A stretch of 43,599 nucleotides of DNA from Mycobacterium sp. (GCA_020438905.1 JAGQTQ010000026.1:1-43599), one strand, 5' to 3'; counted from the first letter of the stretch, positions 25,582 to 35,176 are shown. The notes: generated from the letters alone by a model not told the origin. A program made the numbers and translations.

Positions 25582-26922
25582 ATGGATCGGCAACGGGAAT
25601 TCGTGCTGCGCACACTGGAGGAGCGGGACATCCGCTTCGTCCGGCTGTGGTTCACCGACGTGCTCGGATACCTCAAGTCGGTCGCGATCGCGCCGGCCGA
25701 ACTGGAGGGCGCCTTCGAGGAGGGCATCGGTTTCGACGGATCCTCGATCGAGGGTTTCGCGCGGGTCTTCGAGTCCGACACCGTGGCCCGGCCCGACCCG
25801 TCGACCTTCCAGGTGCTGCCGTGGACCACCAGTTCCGGTCAGCACCACTCGGCGCGGATGTTCTGCGACATCACCATGCCCGACGGTTCCCCGTCGTGGG
25901 CCGACAGCCGGCACGTGCTGCGCCGACAGTTGGCCAAGGCCGGCGATCTGGGCTTCTCCTGCTACGTCCACCCGGAGATCGAGTTCTTCCTGCTCAAGGC
26001 GGGGCCGTATGACGGCTCGGTGCCGGTGCCGGCCGACAACGGCGGGTACTTCGACCAGGCCGTGCACGATTCGGCGCCCAATTTCCGCCGGCACGCCATC
26101 GACGCCCTCGAACAGATGGGCATCTCGGTGGAGTTCAGCCACCATGAGGGCGCCCCGGGCCAGCAGGAGATCGACCTGCGCTATGCCGACGCGCTGTCGA
26201 TGGCCGACAACGTGATGACCTTCCGTTACCTGGTCAAGGAGGTCGCCCTGGCCGAGGGGGTGCGGGCCTCGTTCATGCCCAAGCCGTTCGCGGAATATCC
26301 CGGCTCGGCCATGCACACCCATTTGAGCCTGTTCGAGGGCGAGGCCAACGCCTTTCACAGCCCAGATGATCCGCTGCAACTCTCCGAGGTCGCCAAATCG
26401 TTCATCGCCGGCATCCTCGAACACGCCACCGAGATCAGCGCGGTCACCAACCAGTGGGTGAACTCGTACAAGCGGCTCGTGCACGGCGGCGAGGCGCCGA
26501 CCGCGGCGTCCTGGGGCGCGGCCAACCGCTCGGCATTGGTGCGCGTGCCGATGTACACCCCCCGCAAGGCCTCCTCGCGGCGCATCGAGGTGCGCAGCCC
26601 GGACTCGGCCTGCAACCCCTACCTGACGTTTGCGGTGCTGCTCGCCGCCGGGTTGCGCGGGATCGAGAAGAACTACGCGCTGGGCCCGCAGGCCGAGGAC
26701 AACGTCTGGACGCTCACCCGCGACGAACGCCGGGCGATGGGATACCGGGAGCTGCCGTCGAGCCTGGGCGTGGCCCTGGGCGAGATGGAGAACTCCGAGC
26801 TGGTCGCCGAGGCGCTCGGCGAGCACGTCTTCGACTACTTCCTGCGCAACAAGCGCGCGGAGTGGGAGGACTACCGCTCCAACGTCACGCCGTTCGAACT
26901 CAAGAACTATCTGTCGCTGTAA
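25582..26922 (+). CDS. glnA2: type I glutamine synthetase GlnA2
   Basis: This 446-residue enzyme of the glutamine synthetase fold is the orthologue of Rv2222c. Marks are the N-terminal beta-grasp with FDGSSIEGFAR, the HPEIEFFLL metal-binding stretch, HHEGAPGQQEIDLR, the ATP-binding FMPKPF, and the NSYKRLVHG and RIEVRSPDSACNPY loops. The C-terminal loop reads MGYRELPSSL; a Tyr-x-x-Leu-Pro is present, but whether GlnE modifies it is not known. M. tuberculosis GlnA2 is not the main, essential enzyme. It lies 36 bp before glnE. Confidence 0.94.
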   Translation: MDRQREFVLRTLEERDIRFVRLWFTDVLGYLKSVAIAPAELEGAFEEGIGFDGSSIEGFARVFESDTVARPDPSTFQVLPWTTSSGQHHSARMFCDITMPDGSPSWADSRHVLRRQLAKAGDLGFSCYVHPEIEFFLLKAGPYDGSVPVPADNGGYFDQAVHDSAPNFRRHAIDALEQMGISVEFSHHEGAPGQQEIDLRYADALSMADNVMTFRYLVKEVALAEGVRASFMPKPFAEYPGSAMHTHLSLFEGEANAFHSPDDPLQLSEVAKSFIAGILEHATEISAVTNQWVNSYKRLVHGGEAPTAASWGAANRSALVRVPMYTPRKASSRRIEVRSPDSACNPYLTFAVLLAAGLRGIEKNYALGPQAEDNVWTLTRDERRAMGYRELPSSLGVALGEMENSELVAEALGEHVFDYFLRNKRAEWEDYRSNVTPFELKNYLSL

Positions 26923-26958
26923 CCCGCCGGGGGTGAGCCGCGGCGCTGCGATAGCGTC

Positions 26959-29928
26959 ATGGGCGTGTCCAGACCAGCGACGCAGCGTCCCCGTGTGCCC
27001 AGCGTGGGCCGCCTGGGGCTGATGGAACCCGCCGCGCCCGGCTACCTGACCCGGCTCGGCTGGAACAGCGAAGCGCACATCGAGCTGTTGTGGTCGCTGT
27101 CGCGGGCACCCGACGCCGATGTCGCGCTGCACACCCTGGTGCGGCTGTCCGAGGCGCTCGGCGAGGACTGGCCGCTGCTGGACTCGGCCTTGCAGACCGA
27201 CCGCACCCTGCGCGGCAGGCTGTTCGCGGTGCTCGGCTCGTCGTTGGCCCTCGGTGACCACCTGGTGGCCAACCCGCACGCATGGCACGTTCTGGAGGCT
27301 GAGGCGCGGCTGCCCGACCGGGACGATCTGCGCCGCGGATTCTCCGACTGCATCGCCGAATTCGGCACGGAGCCAACGGTTATCGTGCAGAAGCTGCGCA
27401 GTCACTACCGCGAGCAGCTGATGGTCCTGGCCGCGCTCGACCTGGCTCCGACGGTGGAGAACGAGCCGGTGCTGCAGTTCCCCGCCGTCGGCGAACACCT
27501 GGCCGACCTCGCCGACGCCGCACTGCAGGCCGCCCTGGAGGTGGCCGTCGCCACGGTCTGCAAAGACGCCGAGCCGCCCCGGCTGGCCGTCATCGCGATG
27601 GGCAAGTGCGGGGCGCGCGAACTCAATTACGTCAGCGACGTCGACGTGATCTTCGTCGGCGAGAACGCCGAGCCGCTCACCACCAGGGTGGCGGGGGAGA
27701 TGATGCGGCTGGCCTCGGAGGCGTTTTTCGAAGTCGACGCCGCCCTGCGGCCCGAAGGCAAGGCGGGCGCGCTGGTACGCACCTGCGAATCGCATGTCGC
27801 CTACTACCGCAAATGGGCCAAGACCTGGGAGTTCCAGGCGCTGCTGAAGGCCCGCCCGGCGGTCGGCGACGCCGAGCTGGCCAAGCAGTACATCGACGCC
27901 CTGATGCCGATGGTCTGGACCGCCTGCGAGCGTGAGGATTTCGTCGTCGAGGTGCAGGCCATGCGCCGACGGGTGGAGTCGCTGGTTCCGTTGGGCGTTC
28001 GCGATCGCGAGCTCAAATTGGGCCCCGGTGGCCTTCGCGACGTCGAGTTCGCCGTGCAACTGCTGCAGTTGGTGCACGGCCGCACCGACTCCTCGTTGCA
28101 CGTCGCCTCCACCGTCGACGCACTGGCGGCGTTGGGGGCAGGGGGTTACGTCGGACGTGACGATGCCGCCAACCTGACCGCCTCCTACGAGTTCCTGCGA
28201 CTGCTGGAGCACCGGTTGCAGTTGCAGCGGCTCAAGCGCACCCATCTGTTGCCGCCGCCCGACGACGACGAGGCGATGCGCTGGCTGGCCCGGGCCGCCC
28301 ACATGCGACCGGACGGCACCCACGATGCGCTCGGTGTGCTGCGCGAGGAACTCAAACGCCAGAACGTGCGGGTGTCCAAACTGCACGCCAAATTGTTCTA
28401 CCAACCGCTTCTGGAGTCGGTGGGCCCGTCGCTGGGGTTCGCGCCGGGAATGTCGGCGACGGCGGCGGAACGTCAAATCGCGGCCCTGGGCTACGAGGGG
28501 CCGCAGAGTGCGCTGACCCACCTGTCGGCGCTGGTGAACTCCAGCGGCCGCCGGGGTCGTGTGCAGGCGGTGCTGCTGCCCCGGCTGCTGGACTGGCTCT
28601 CCGACACCCCCGACCCGGACAGCGGACTGCTGGCCTACCGGCGGATCAGCGAGGCGCTGGCCGACCATCGTTGGTATCTGAGCACGCTGCGCGACGAGAG
28701 CGCGGTGGCCAAACGCCTGATGCGGGTGCTGGGCACCTCGGCCTTCGTGCCGGAGTTGTTGATGCACGCGCCCGAGGTGATCCAGCAGTACGCCGACGGG
28801 CCGGCCGGACCCAAGCTGCTCGACGTCGATCCCGACGCGGTGGCCCGGGCGCTGATCGCCTCGGCCGGGCGGCATCCGGACCCGGCGGGGGCGATCGCGG
28901 CGGCGCGGTCCCTGCGCCGTCGGGAGCTGGCTCGGATCGCCTCGGCGGACCTGCTGGGCATGCTCGAGGTGGAGCAGGTCTGCTCGGCGTTGACGTCGGT
29001 GTGGGTGGCGGTGCTGCAGTGCGCGTTGGAGGCGGTTATCCGGGCCAACACCCCGGAGACGGGGCCGCCGGCCAGGATCGCGGTGATCGGTATGGGCCGG
29101 CTGGGCGGCGGCGAGCTGGGCTATGGTTCCGACGCCGACGTGATGTTCGTCTGCGAACCCTTTGAAGGTGCCGACGAGACCCGCGCGGTGAAGTGGTCGG
29201 TCAGCGTCGCCGAGCAGTTGCGCGCCCTGCTCGGGGCGCCCAGCGACGACCCGCCGCTGGAGGTCGACGCGAACCTCCGCCCGGAGGGCCGCAGCGGACC
29301 TCTGGTGCGCACGCTGGGGTCCTACGCGGCCTACTACGCCCAGTGGGCTCAGCCCTGGGAGGTTCAGGCGCTGCTACGGGCCCACGCGGTGGCCGGCGAT
29401 CCCGAACTCGGCGTGCGGTTTCTGGAGATGGCCGACCGCACCCGCTACCCGGAGGGCGGGGTTTCCACAGAGGCGGTGCGTGAGATCCGGCGGATCAAGG
29501 CCCGGGTGGACGCCGAGCGGCTGCCGCGCGGGGCGGACCCCAACACGCACACCAAATTGGGTCGCGGTGGACTGGCCGACGTCGAGTGGACCGTGCAGCT
29601 TCTGCAACTGCGCCATGCGCACGAGGCGCCCGGGTTGCACAACACCTCGACGCTGGCGGCGCTGGCCGCCGCCGCCGAAGCCGGGCTGATCCCGGAGGCC
29701 GACGCAGATCAACTGCGCCAGGCCTGGCTGACGGCGACCCGGGCCCGCAACGCCCTGGTCCTGGTCCGGGGCAAGCCGACCGACCAGCTGCCGGGCCCTG
29801 GACGTCAGCTCAACGCGGTGGCGGTGGCCGCGGGCTGGCCGGATGGCGACGGGGGAGCCTTCCTGGACAACTATCTGCGCGTCACCCGGCGCGCGAAGGC
29901 CGTGGTGACCGCCGTGTTCGGCGGCTGA
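26959..29928 (+). CDS. glnE: glutamine synthetase adenylyltransferase/deadenylase GlnE
   Basis: This 989-residue two-domain regulator adds AMP to, and removes it from, a tyrosine of GlnA1 in response to nitrogen status. It has two nucleotidyltransferase cores: one near 209-233 ([20 protein letters not shown]) and one near 706-731 ([20 protein letters not shown]), each with the S-D-x-D metal-binding motif. A TAGCGT box lies 7 nt before GTG 26965, two codons inside the ATG, so the mRNA may be leaderless from that GTG. It is followed by a weak hairpin and then the dab operon. Confidence 0.95.
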   Translation: MGVSRPATQRPRVPSVGRLGLMEPAAPGYLTRLGWNSEAHIELLWSLSRAPDADVALHTLVRLSEALGEDWPLLDSALQTDRTLRGRLFAVLGSSLALGDHLVANPHAWHVLEAEARLPDRDDLRRGFSDCIAEFGTEPTVIVQKLRSHYREQLMVLAALDLAPTVENEPVLQFPAVGEHLADLADAALQAALEVAVATVCKDAEPPRLAVIAMGKCGARELNYVSDVDVIFVGENAEPLTTRVAGEMMRLASEAFFEVDAALRPEGKAGALVRTCESHVAYYRKWAKTWEFQALLKARPAVGDAELAKQYIDALMPMVWTACEREDFVVEVQAMRRRVESLVPLGVRDRELKLGPGGLRDVEFAVQLLQLVHGRTDSSLHVASTVDALAALGAGGYVGRDDAANLTASYEFLRLLEHRLQLQRLKRTHLLPPPDDDEAMRWLARAAHMRPDGTHDALGVLREELKRQNVRVSKLHAKLFYQPLLESVGPSLGFAPGMSATAAERQIAALGYEGPQSALTHLSALVNSSGRRGRVQAVLLPRLLDWLSDTPDPDSGLLAYRRISEALADHRWYLSTLRDESAVAKRLMRVLGTSAFVPELLMHAPEVIQQYADGPAGPKLLDVDPDAVARALIASAGRHPDPAGAIAAARSLRRRELARIASADLLGMLEVEQVCSALTSVWVAVLQCALEAVIRANTPETGPPARIAVIGMGRLGGGELGYGSDADVMFVCEPFEGADETRAVKWSVSVAEQLRALLGAPSDDPPLEVDANLRPEGRSGPLVRTLGSYAAYYAQWAQPWEVQALLRAHAVAGDPELGVRFLEMADRTRYPEGGVSTEAVREIRRIKARVDAERLPRGADPNTHTKLGRGGLADVEWTVQLLQLRHAHEAPGLHNTSTLAALAAAAEAGLIPEADADQLRQAWLTATRARNALVLVRGKPTDQLPGPGRQLNAVAVAAGWPDGDGGAFLDNYLRVTRRAKAVVTAVFGG

Positions 29929-29940
29929 CACCAGCTCTGA

Positions 29941-29962
29941 GATCCCGGCCGCGGGAGGGATC
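29941..29962 (+). terminator. weak hairpin after glnE
   Basis: GATCCC (29941-29946) pairs with GGGATC (29957-29962) over a 10-nt loop, 12 nt past the glnE stop. The rest of the 201-bp gap is AT-rich and holds the dab promoter. Confidence 0.35.
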
Positions 29963-30092
29963 TTCACACCGGAATCGACCGGGTCGCTGACCATGCGCTG
30001 AACTGTGCGGTCGGCGACCCATGCTTTTGGCGATCTATGATTCAGCATGTCAGAAGTAGCAATTACGTAACAAGAATTAACAATCAAGAAGT

Positions 30093-30122
30093 TTGACACA
30101 CGAAGTTAAACCAACGTATTGT
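30093..30122 (+). promoter_or_regulatory. near-consensus promoter of the dab operon, leaderless
   Basis: TTGACA (30093-30098) is a perfect -35 box and TATTGT (30117-30122) a good -10 box, with an 18-bp spacer. The -10 box ends 7 nt before the ATG at 30130, so transcription should begin at the start codon. The preceding 60 bp are AT-rich and contain the palindrome TTACGTAA (30063-30070), a possible regulator site. Confidence 0.68.
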
Positions 30123-30129
30123 TCGTCGT

Positions 30130-31644
30130 ATGTTGATATCCGAGAGCGCAGTGCTGGCGGCGATCCTGACGGCCCCGGCGATCACTGCGGTGCTGGCATT
30201 TGCGGTCGGGTCGCGTGCCCCGTGGCTCATGGTGCGGTTGGGGGCACTCACGGCGGGCGTGGGGTTTCTGGGCGCAGTTCTGCTCGCCGTCGGTGCGGGC
30301 CGGGGCGAGTCGGTTTCGACGGCCTTGGGCGCCGCCGAGTTCAGGGTTGACCGGCTGGCGGCGGTACTGCTGCTGCTGGTGTTCGGGGTGAGTGGCATCG
30401 TGCAGACGTTCGCGGTTCGCTACCTGGCCGGCGATCCTCGTGCGGCCTGGTTCGCCGGAGGTGCGGGCCTGCTCACCGCGGCGTCCGCGGGACTGACCAC
30501 CGCGGGAACCCTGATCACCCTCGCGGGCGGCTGGACCCTGGCCGGACTGGCTTTGTGCCTGCTGCTGGCCACCTACTGGCATCTGCCCGCCGCCCGTGAC
30601 GGCGTGCGCCGCACCGCAACCGCTTTCGTGATCGGTGACCTCGCGCTGTGGACCGCGGTAGTGCTGGCGACCGCGACCTGGGGGCGAATCGACCTGGGAG
30701 CCGACGCTCGGATCGAGGGGGCGCTTGTGCCCGTGCTCGGAATCCTGGTGGTCGTGGCCGCGTTGTCCCGTTCCGCCCAGATCCCCTTCCACCGTTGGCT
30801 GCCGGCCACGCTGGCGGCCCCGACCCCGGTGTCGGCACTGTTACACGCCGGCGTGGTCAACGCCGGCGGCATCCTGCTCATCCGTCTTGCCGCACTGAGC
30901 GCCGACGACCTGGCGCGCGCCTTGGTCATCGCGGCCGGCGCGGCCACCATGATCTACGGCGCGACCGTGATGCTGGTCAAACCCGACGTCAAGGGCGAAC
31001 TGGCGCATTCCACCACCGCCCAGATGGGGTTCATGATCCTGACCTGCGGGCTGGGGCTGTGGGCGGCGGCGGTGATCCATCTGGTCGCCCACGGTTTCTA
31101 CAAGGCGACCCTGTTCCTCTCATCGGGGTCGGCCATCGCCCGGCACCGCCGCCGGGAAGCGTTGCCCCCGGCAGTCGCACCGTCCGGCCGGCAACGGCTG
31201 GCCCGCGCGTCGGCAGCAGTCGTGCTCCCGGCCCTGGCATTGGGGGTCGCCCTCGCGGTGGTGCCGATGCCGGCCGGCGACCACGCAGCCGAGCAGGCGC
31301 TACTGATCTTCGCCTGGGTCACCGGCGCCGCGGTGATGTGGGGCTGGCTGCGGCGTCGCCCCGGCCCTGCCGCGGCACTCGGAGGGCTGGCGGTCCTGGC
31401 CGCCGCCGCCGCGAGCTACGTGGGGATCATCGGAGCCCTCAACGGGTTCCTGGCGCCCTCGCTTCCCCCGGCGGGACTGTCCGCCACCAGCGTCTGGCTG
31501 CTCACCGCCACCGCGCTGGCCGCCCTGGGGGCCCTGGCCGCGGTGCGCCGCGGCCGCGGGGCGGTCCGCCTGCAACGGGCTCTCTACACCGGCGCGCTGA
31601 GCGCCGGGCACATCGCTCCACAACCGACAGGAGGACGTTCATGA
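30130..31644 (+). CDS. dabB: DabB-like proton-conducting membrane subunit (NuoL/MrpA family)
   Basis: This 504-residue, highly hydrophobic protein has about 13 membrane helices of the proton antiporter M family. Conserved blocks are IPFHRWLPATLAAPTPVSALLHAG and the lysine-containing HGFYKATLFL. DabB is the membrane partner of DabA in the DAB inorganic-carbon pump of Halothiobacillus and related bacteria, also called MpsA in Staphylococcus. It is thought to use the proton gradient. The stop overlaps the dabA start by 4 nt (ATGA), which fits a complex. It could also be a stray Nuo-like subunit, but the neighbours make the DAB reading far more likely. Confidence 0.88.
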   Translation: MLISESAVLAAILTAPAITAVLAFAVGSRAPWLMVRLGALTAGVGFLGAVLLAVGAGRGESVSTALGAAEFRVDRLAAVLLLLVFGVSGIVQTFAVRYLAGDPRAAWFAGGAGLLTAASAGLTTAGTLITLAGGWTLAGLALCLLLATYWHLPAARDGVRRTATAFVIGDLALWTAVVLATATWGRIDLGADARIEGALVPVLGILVVVAALSRSAQIPFHRWLPATLAAPTPVSALLHAGVVNAGGILLIRLAALSADDLARALVIAAGAATMIYGATVMLVKPDVKGELAHSTTAQMGFMILTCGLGLWAAAVIHLVAHGFYKATLFLSSGSAIARHRRREALPPAVAPSGRQRLARASAAVVLPALALGVALAVVPMPAGDHAAEQALLIFAWVTGAAVMWGWLRRRPGPAAALGGLAVLAAAAASYVGIIGALNGFLAPSLPPAGLSATSVWLLTATALAALGALAAVRRGRGAVRLQRALYTGALSAGHIAPQPTGGRS

Positions 31645-34199
31645 CCGCCGATCTTCACACCTTGCGCGCCCGGCTGCGCAGCGATGCGACGCTGGCCGCG
31701 CGGGTACTGCCCACGCACTACCCTCTGGAGACCTTCATCGCGGTCAACCCGCTGGCCGGGCTGGAGTCGATGCCGTTCGAGCAGGCCATCCGGCGTGCAG
31801 CGGACCTGTACGGCAGTCGCGGAACCTTGGGCGAAGACGCTTTCCGCGCGCTCCACGCGGCGGGCCGCATCACCGACGACGACCTGGATCAGGTATTGCG
31901 GCGGCGCTTCCCGAACCTGGTCGCCGGGCCGGACCTGTCGCTGGGCGGGATCACCCTCAGCCCGATGGAGTTGCTTCGGACCGACCTCCTGTTCGGAACG
32001 GGCACACCCGAGGCCGGCCGGCGGTTCCGGACCCGCGCCGAGGATCGGGCGCCGGCTGTCGCCGCCGCGGTGGACGCCCAGACCGCCAAGTGGTGCGCGG
32101 CCTACTTCGGCGACGCGGCCTGGTCGATGCCGGGCCGGGAGGACGGTTTCTTCCCGGCGTGGCGGGCGCTCGCGCCGGCCGACCGCTCAGTGCATCGCGG
32201 TGTGCGCCGGGATCTGCGTCGAAGTGCCGAACGTGCCGACGATGCGATCCTGGAGGCGCTGTCACGGCTCGGGATCGGCGAGGACGCGCGGATCGGATAT
32301 CTGCAGGCGCACCTGACCCGGATGCCGGGTTGGGCGGCCCATGTCCTGTGGTGCTCCGGACGCTGTGCGGGATTCGACATCGTCGACTACCTGGCGATGC
32401 GGCTGACCTACGAGGTCGCGCTGCTGGCTCACGACCGGGGCGCGGTGCGCTCCCACGGAGTGGACGGTTCGGCGACCATGCCGTCGGCCCGTCAGCGCGC
32501 CGCCCATCTCGCCGCGGTCCGTGGCCTGACCGAGGTCGGCGAGGACGAACTCGCCGCTGCCGCCCGTGTGCTCACCGCGCTGCCGGTGACGGCCAGGGAG
32601 ATGATGTGGCAGAACGCTTTCGAGGCGCACTATCGCGACGGGCTGCTCCGCGCCCTGGACTCCGCCGGCCAGCCGGCCGCCACGGAGCGGGCGCACACCC
32701 AGCTGGTCAGCTGCATCGACACCCGGTCTGAGGGGCTGCGGCGCCACCTCGAGTCACTGGGCGGCTACCAGACACTCGGCTTCGCCGGGTTCTTCGCGGT
32801 GGCCATCCGGTTCACCGGTCTGCTGGGCGGCGCGCCAAGCGACCTGTGCCCGGTGCTGATCTCACCGAACCACGACATCGCCGAGCGCCCGGCACCGGGG
32901 GACCGCGACGCCGCGGAGCGCCGGGCGTCCGGTATCGCCCGGATGGCGGGGGCCGAATCGGCCTTCCACGCCGCCAAGGAGTCCCTGGCCGCGCCGTTCA
33001 CCCTCGCGGAGGCGGCCGGCTGGGCCGCGGCGCCGCTGGCGGCCGCCAAGACCCTGGCCCCGGGGGTGAGTGGGACGGTCCGCCGCCAGCTGCGCGATGC
33101 GCTTGCTCCGGCCGCGCCGACCGTCGTCGACCTGCAGGCCATGCCTGATGACGACCAGGTGTTGTTTGCCCAGGTCGCGCTGACCACCATGGGTTTGAAC
33201 AGTGGATTCGGCAGGCTGGTGGTGCTCTGCGCACACGGCAGCAGCACCGAGAACAATCCGTACCAGGCCGCCCTGGACTGCGGGGCATGCGGCGGGCAGG
33301 CCGGGGCGCCCAACGCCCGGACCGCGACGGCAATCCTCAACCGCCCGGAGGTCCGGGCCGGATTGCGCGGAGCCGGGATCGAAATCCCGGACGACACCTG
33401 GTTCGTGGCCGCCCAGCACGACACCGCCACCGACCGGGTGGCCCTGCTGGACCTTCACCTCGTTCCCGACAGCCACCGCCCCGACATCGAGCGGCTCGAT
33501 CGCGACCTGGCGCGTGCCGGTGCGGGTCTGGCGGCCGAACGGTGCGCCGCCCTGCCGGGAGCCACCCGGCCGCGTTCGCTCCGACGGGCCGCGCGGCACG
33601 TGCAGACCCGCTCCCAGGACTGGGCACAGGTCTACCCGGAGTGGGGGCTGGCCGGCAACGCCGCCTTCGTCGTCGCACCGCGCGAGGTCAGCCGCGGGAT
33701 CGACCTGCAACGCAGGGTGTTCCTGCACTCCTACGACGCCGATGTCGACACCGACGGCACGGCACTGGAGACCATCCTGACCGCACCATTGGTGGTGGCG
33801 CAGTGGATCAACTGCCAGTACTACTTCTCGGCCGTCTCGCCTCAGGTGTTCGGGGCCGGGACGAAGACCATCCACAACGTCGTCGGGACGGCCGGGGTTA
33901 TCGCCGGGCATACCGGGGACCTGCAATTGGGACTGCCCTGGCAATCTGTCCACGACGGTCGCACCCTGCTGCACGAGCCGATGCGACTGCTGGCTGTCGT
34001 CCAGGCCCCGTTGGCGCGGATCGAGGACATCGTCGACCGCAACCCGATCCTGCAACGGCTGTTCGGCAACGGCTGGGTGGCTCTGGCCGCCCGGGACGAG
34101 CCCGACGCCCCGTGGCAGCGCTGGAACCGTGCCGGCTGGCGGCAATGGTCCGAATCATCAAGCACCGCAACAGTTCACAATGAGGAGATGGTTTCATGA
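31641..34199 (+). CDS. dabA: DabA-like protein (DUF2309), zinc-binding subunit of inorganic-carbon pump
   Basis: This 852-residue protein begins at ATG 31641 with a GGAGG site (GACAGGAGGACG) upstream. DabA is a cytoplasmic protein with a beta-carbonic-anhydrase-like zinc site that hydrates CO2 to bicarbonate in a one-way fashion when bound to DabB. The ligand pattern is complete: Cys358-x-Asp360-x-Arg362, His532 and Cys547. The spacings (2, 172 and 15 residues) are almost those of Halothiobacillus DabA (Cys351, Asp353, His524, Cys539, from memory). Family segments such as HYPLETFIAVNPLAG and WINCQYYFSA are present. No M. tuberculosis counterpart lies at this locus. Confidence 0.92.
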   Translation: MTADLHTLRARLRSDATLAARVLPTHYPLETFIAVNPLAGLESMPFEQAIRRAADLYGSRGTLGEDAFRALHAAGRITDDDLDQVLRRRFPNLVAGPDLSLGGITLSPMELLRTDLLFGTGTPEAGRRFRTRAEDRAPAVAAAVDAQTAKWCAAYFGDAAWSMPGREDGFFPAWRALAPADRSVHRGVRRDLRRSAERADDAILEALSRLGIGEDARIGYLQAHLTRMPGWAAHVLWCSGRCAGFDIVDYLAMRLTYEVALLAHDRGAVRSHGVDGSATMPSARQRAAHLAAVRGLTEVGEDELAAAARVLTALPVTAREMMWQNAFEAHYRDGLLRALDSAGQPAATERAHTQLVSCIDTRSEGLRRHLESLGGYQTLGFAGFFAVAIRFTGLLGGAPSDLCPVLISPNHDIAERPAPGDRDAAERRASGIARMAGAESAFHAAKESLAAPFTLAEAAGWAAAPLAAAKTLAPGVSGTVRRQLRDALAPAAPTVVDLQAMPDDDQVLFAQVALTTMGLNSGFGRLVVLCAHGSSTENNPYQAALDCGACGGQAGAPNARTATAILNRPEVRAGLRGAGIEIPDDTWFVAAQHDTATDRVALLDLHLVPDSHRPDIERLDRDLARAGAGLAAERCAALPGATRPRSLRRAARHVQTRSQDWAQVYPEWGLAGNAAFVVAPREVSRGIDLQRRVFLHSYDADVDTDGTALETILTAPLVVAQWINCQYYFSAVSPQVFGAGTKTIHNVVGTAGVIAGHTGDLQLGLPWQSVHDGRTLLHEPMRLLAVVQAPLARIEDIVDRNPILQRLFGNGWVALAARDEPDAPWQRWNRAGWRQWSESSSTATVHNEEMVS

Positions 34200-34519
34200 C
34201 CGCACCAGTACTGACCAGGATGACCAAGGTCGAGGTCGTCGTCGCGGGAGGCGAAGCACCGGCGGTGCGCGAGCTCATCCGCAGCGTCGGCGCGACCGGG
34301 TTCACCAGTCTGTCCGGGGTGTCCGGGCTCGGGCACCACGGCTATCACCAGGGCCGGCTTCTGTTCAACCAGCAGGCGACGCTGGAACTGATCATCACGG
34401 TGGTGCCCGAAGCCAAGGCCGAGGCCCTGCTGGCCGGCCTGCGTCCACTGCTGGACGCCTCATCCGGGGTGATGTTCGTGACCGAGACCTTCGTCAGCCG
34501 CCCGGACTACTTCAACTGA
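34196..34519 (+). CDS. PII-like small regulatory protein in the dab operon
   Basis: This 107-residue protein has a ferredoxin-like fold pattern typical of the PII superfamily: strand VEVVVAGG, helix PAVRELIRSVG, a strand and loop with GVSGLGHHGYHQGR in the T-loop region, then LELIITVVP, a second helix and a C-terminal strand. It lacks the canonical PII T-loop tyrosine motif, so it is a PII-like protein, perhaps of the CPII/SbtB type that senses bicarbonate and adenyl nucleotides. Its ATG overlaps the dabA stop by 4 nt, and an AGGAG site is present. The C-terminus is Pro-Asp-Tyr-Phe-Asn. Function as a sensor of DabAB is inference. Confidence 0.82.
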   Translation: MTAPVLTRMTKVEVVVAGGEAPAVRELIRSVGATGFTSLSGVSGLGHHGYHQGRLLFNQQATLELIITVVPEAKAEALLAGLRPLLDASSGVMFVTETFVSRPDYFN

Positions 34520-34566
34520 GTCCCCGAAATCATCCGAGCACACAAAAAAGAGAAAGGAACACCGAA

Positions 34567-35175
34567 ATGTCCGAACCGATGATCGCCTGGCAACGCCTGC
34601 GGGCCGGAAACGAGCGCTTCCATATGCCCGTCCGCGGACACCGCGGGGGGCTGACCGACAACCGTCCACCGGCAGTGCTGTTCCGCTGCGCCTGCGCCGG
34701 TATGGCCGGTGAGATGGTCTTCGGCCAGCGCTGGGGCTCGTTGATGGACGTCAGCACCTGGGGCCACGTCATCGACACCGGGGTGCTGGCGACCCTGGAC
34801 TATGCGGTGAACGGCCTTGAGGTGCCGTTGATCGTCGTCCTCGGCCATCAGGACTGCCACGCGATGCGCACCGCGATGCGGGCCTGGAACGAGGCGGTGA
34901 TGCCCGACGGCCCGACCCGCGCGGTCGTCGAACATGCGATCGGCTCGATCGTGCGGCGCGGTGTCGACGCGGGCTCCGCCGAGGCGGTGACGTCGGCTCA
35001 TGTCGTCGAAACCGGACTTGCGGTGCTGGAACGCGCCCCGGCCATCGCTCGCCGCGTCGACGCCGGCCAGTGCGCGATCGTCTGCGCCACAACCTCCACC
35101 GACGGCAGGATTGCGGTGCACGGCACCATCGGCGCGGTCGGCGAGGTCGACGGATCCCTGCTGGAGTGCGTCTGA
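34567..35175 (+). CDS. beta-carbonic-anhydrase-like protein lacking the Asp-Arg dyad
   Basis: ATG 34567 has an AAAGGAA ribosome binding site and gives 202 residues with the beta-carbonic anhydrase fold: the start LRAGNERF, the zinc ligands Cys41, His94 and Cys97 (GHQDC), and the surrounding LDYAVNGLEVPLIVVLGH. The catalytic C-x-D-x-R is replaced by C-A-C-A-G, so Asp becomes Cys43 and Arg becomes Gly45. The RNAGN loop is replaced by V-S-T-W-G-H. A normal enzyme is therefore unlikely, unless Cys43 or another residue takes over. It could be a structural, sensing or altered-activity protein. It follows the PII-like gene by 47 nt. Confidence 0.85.
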   Translation: MSEPMIAWQRLRAGNERFHMPVRGHRGGLTDNRPPAVLFRCACAGMAGEMVFGQRWGSLMDVSTWGHVIDTGVLATLDYAVNGLEVPLIVVLGHQDCHAMRTAMRAWNEAVMPDGPTRAVVEHAIGSIVRRGVDAGSAEAVTSAHVVETGLAVLERAPAIARRVDAGQCAIVCATTSTDGRIAVHGTIGAVGEVDGSLLECV

Positions 35176-35176
35176 C

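Noticed and set aside
25555..28875. A 1106-residue minus-strand open frame spanning glnA2 and glnE
   Set aside because: It crosses two well-conserved genes on the other strand and shows only low-complexity Gly/Arg/His/Val sequence.
30648..31640. A 5' extension of the dabA frame over dabB
   Set aside because: The extension is out of frame with the conserved dabB protein. ATG 31641 has a ribosome binding site, a 4-nt overlap with dabB and starts the conserved DabA sequence.
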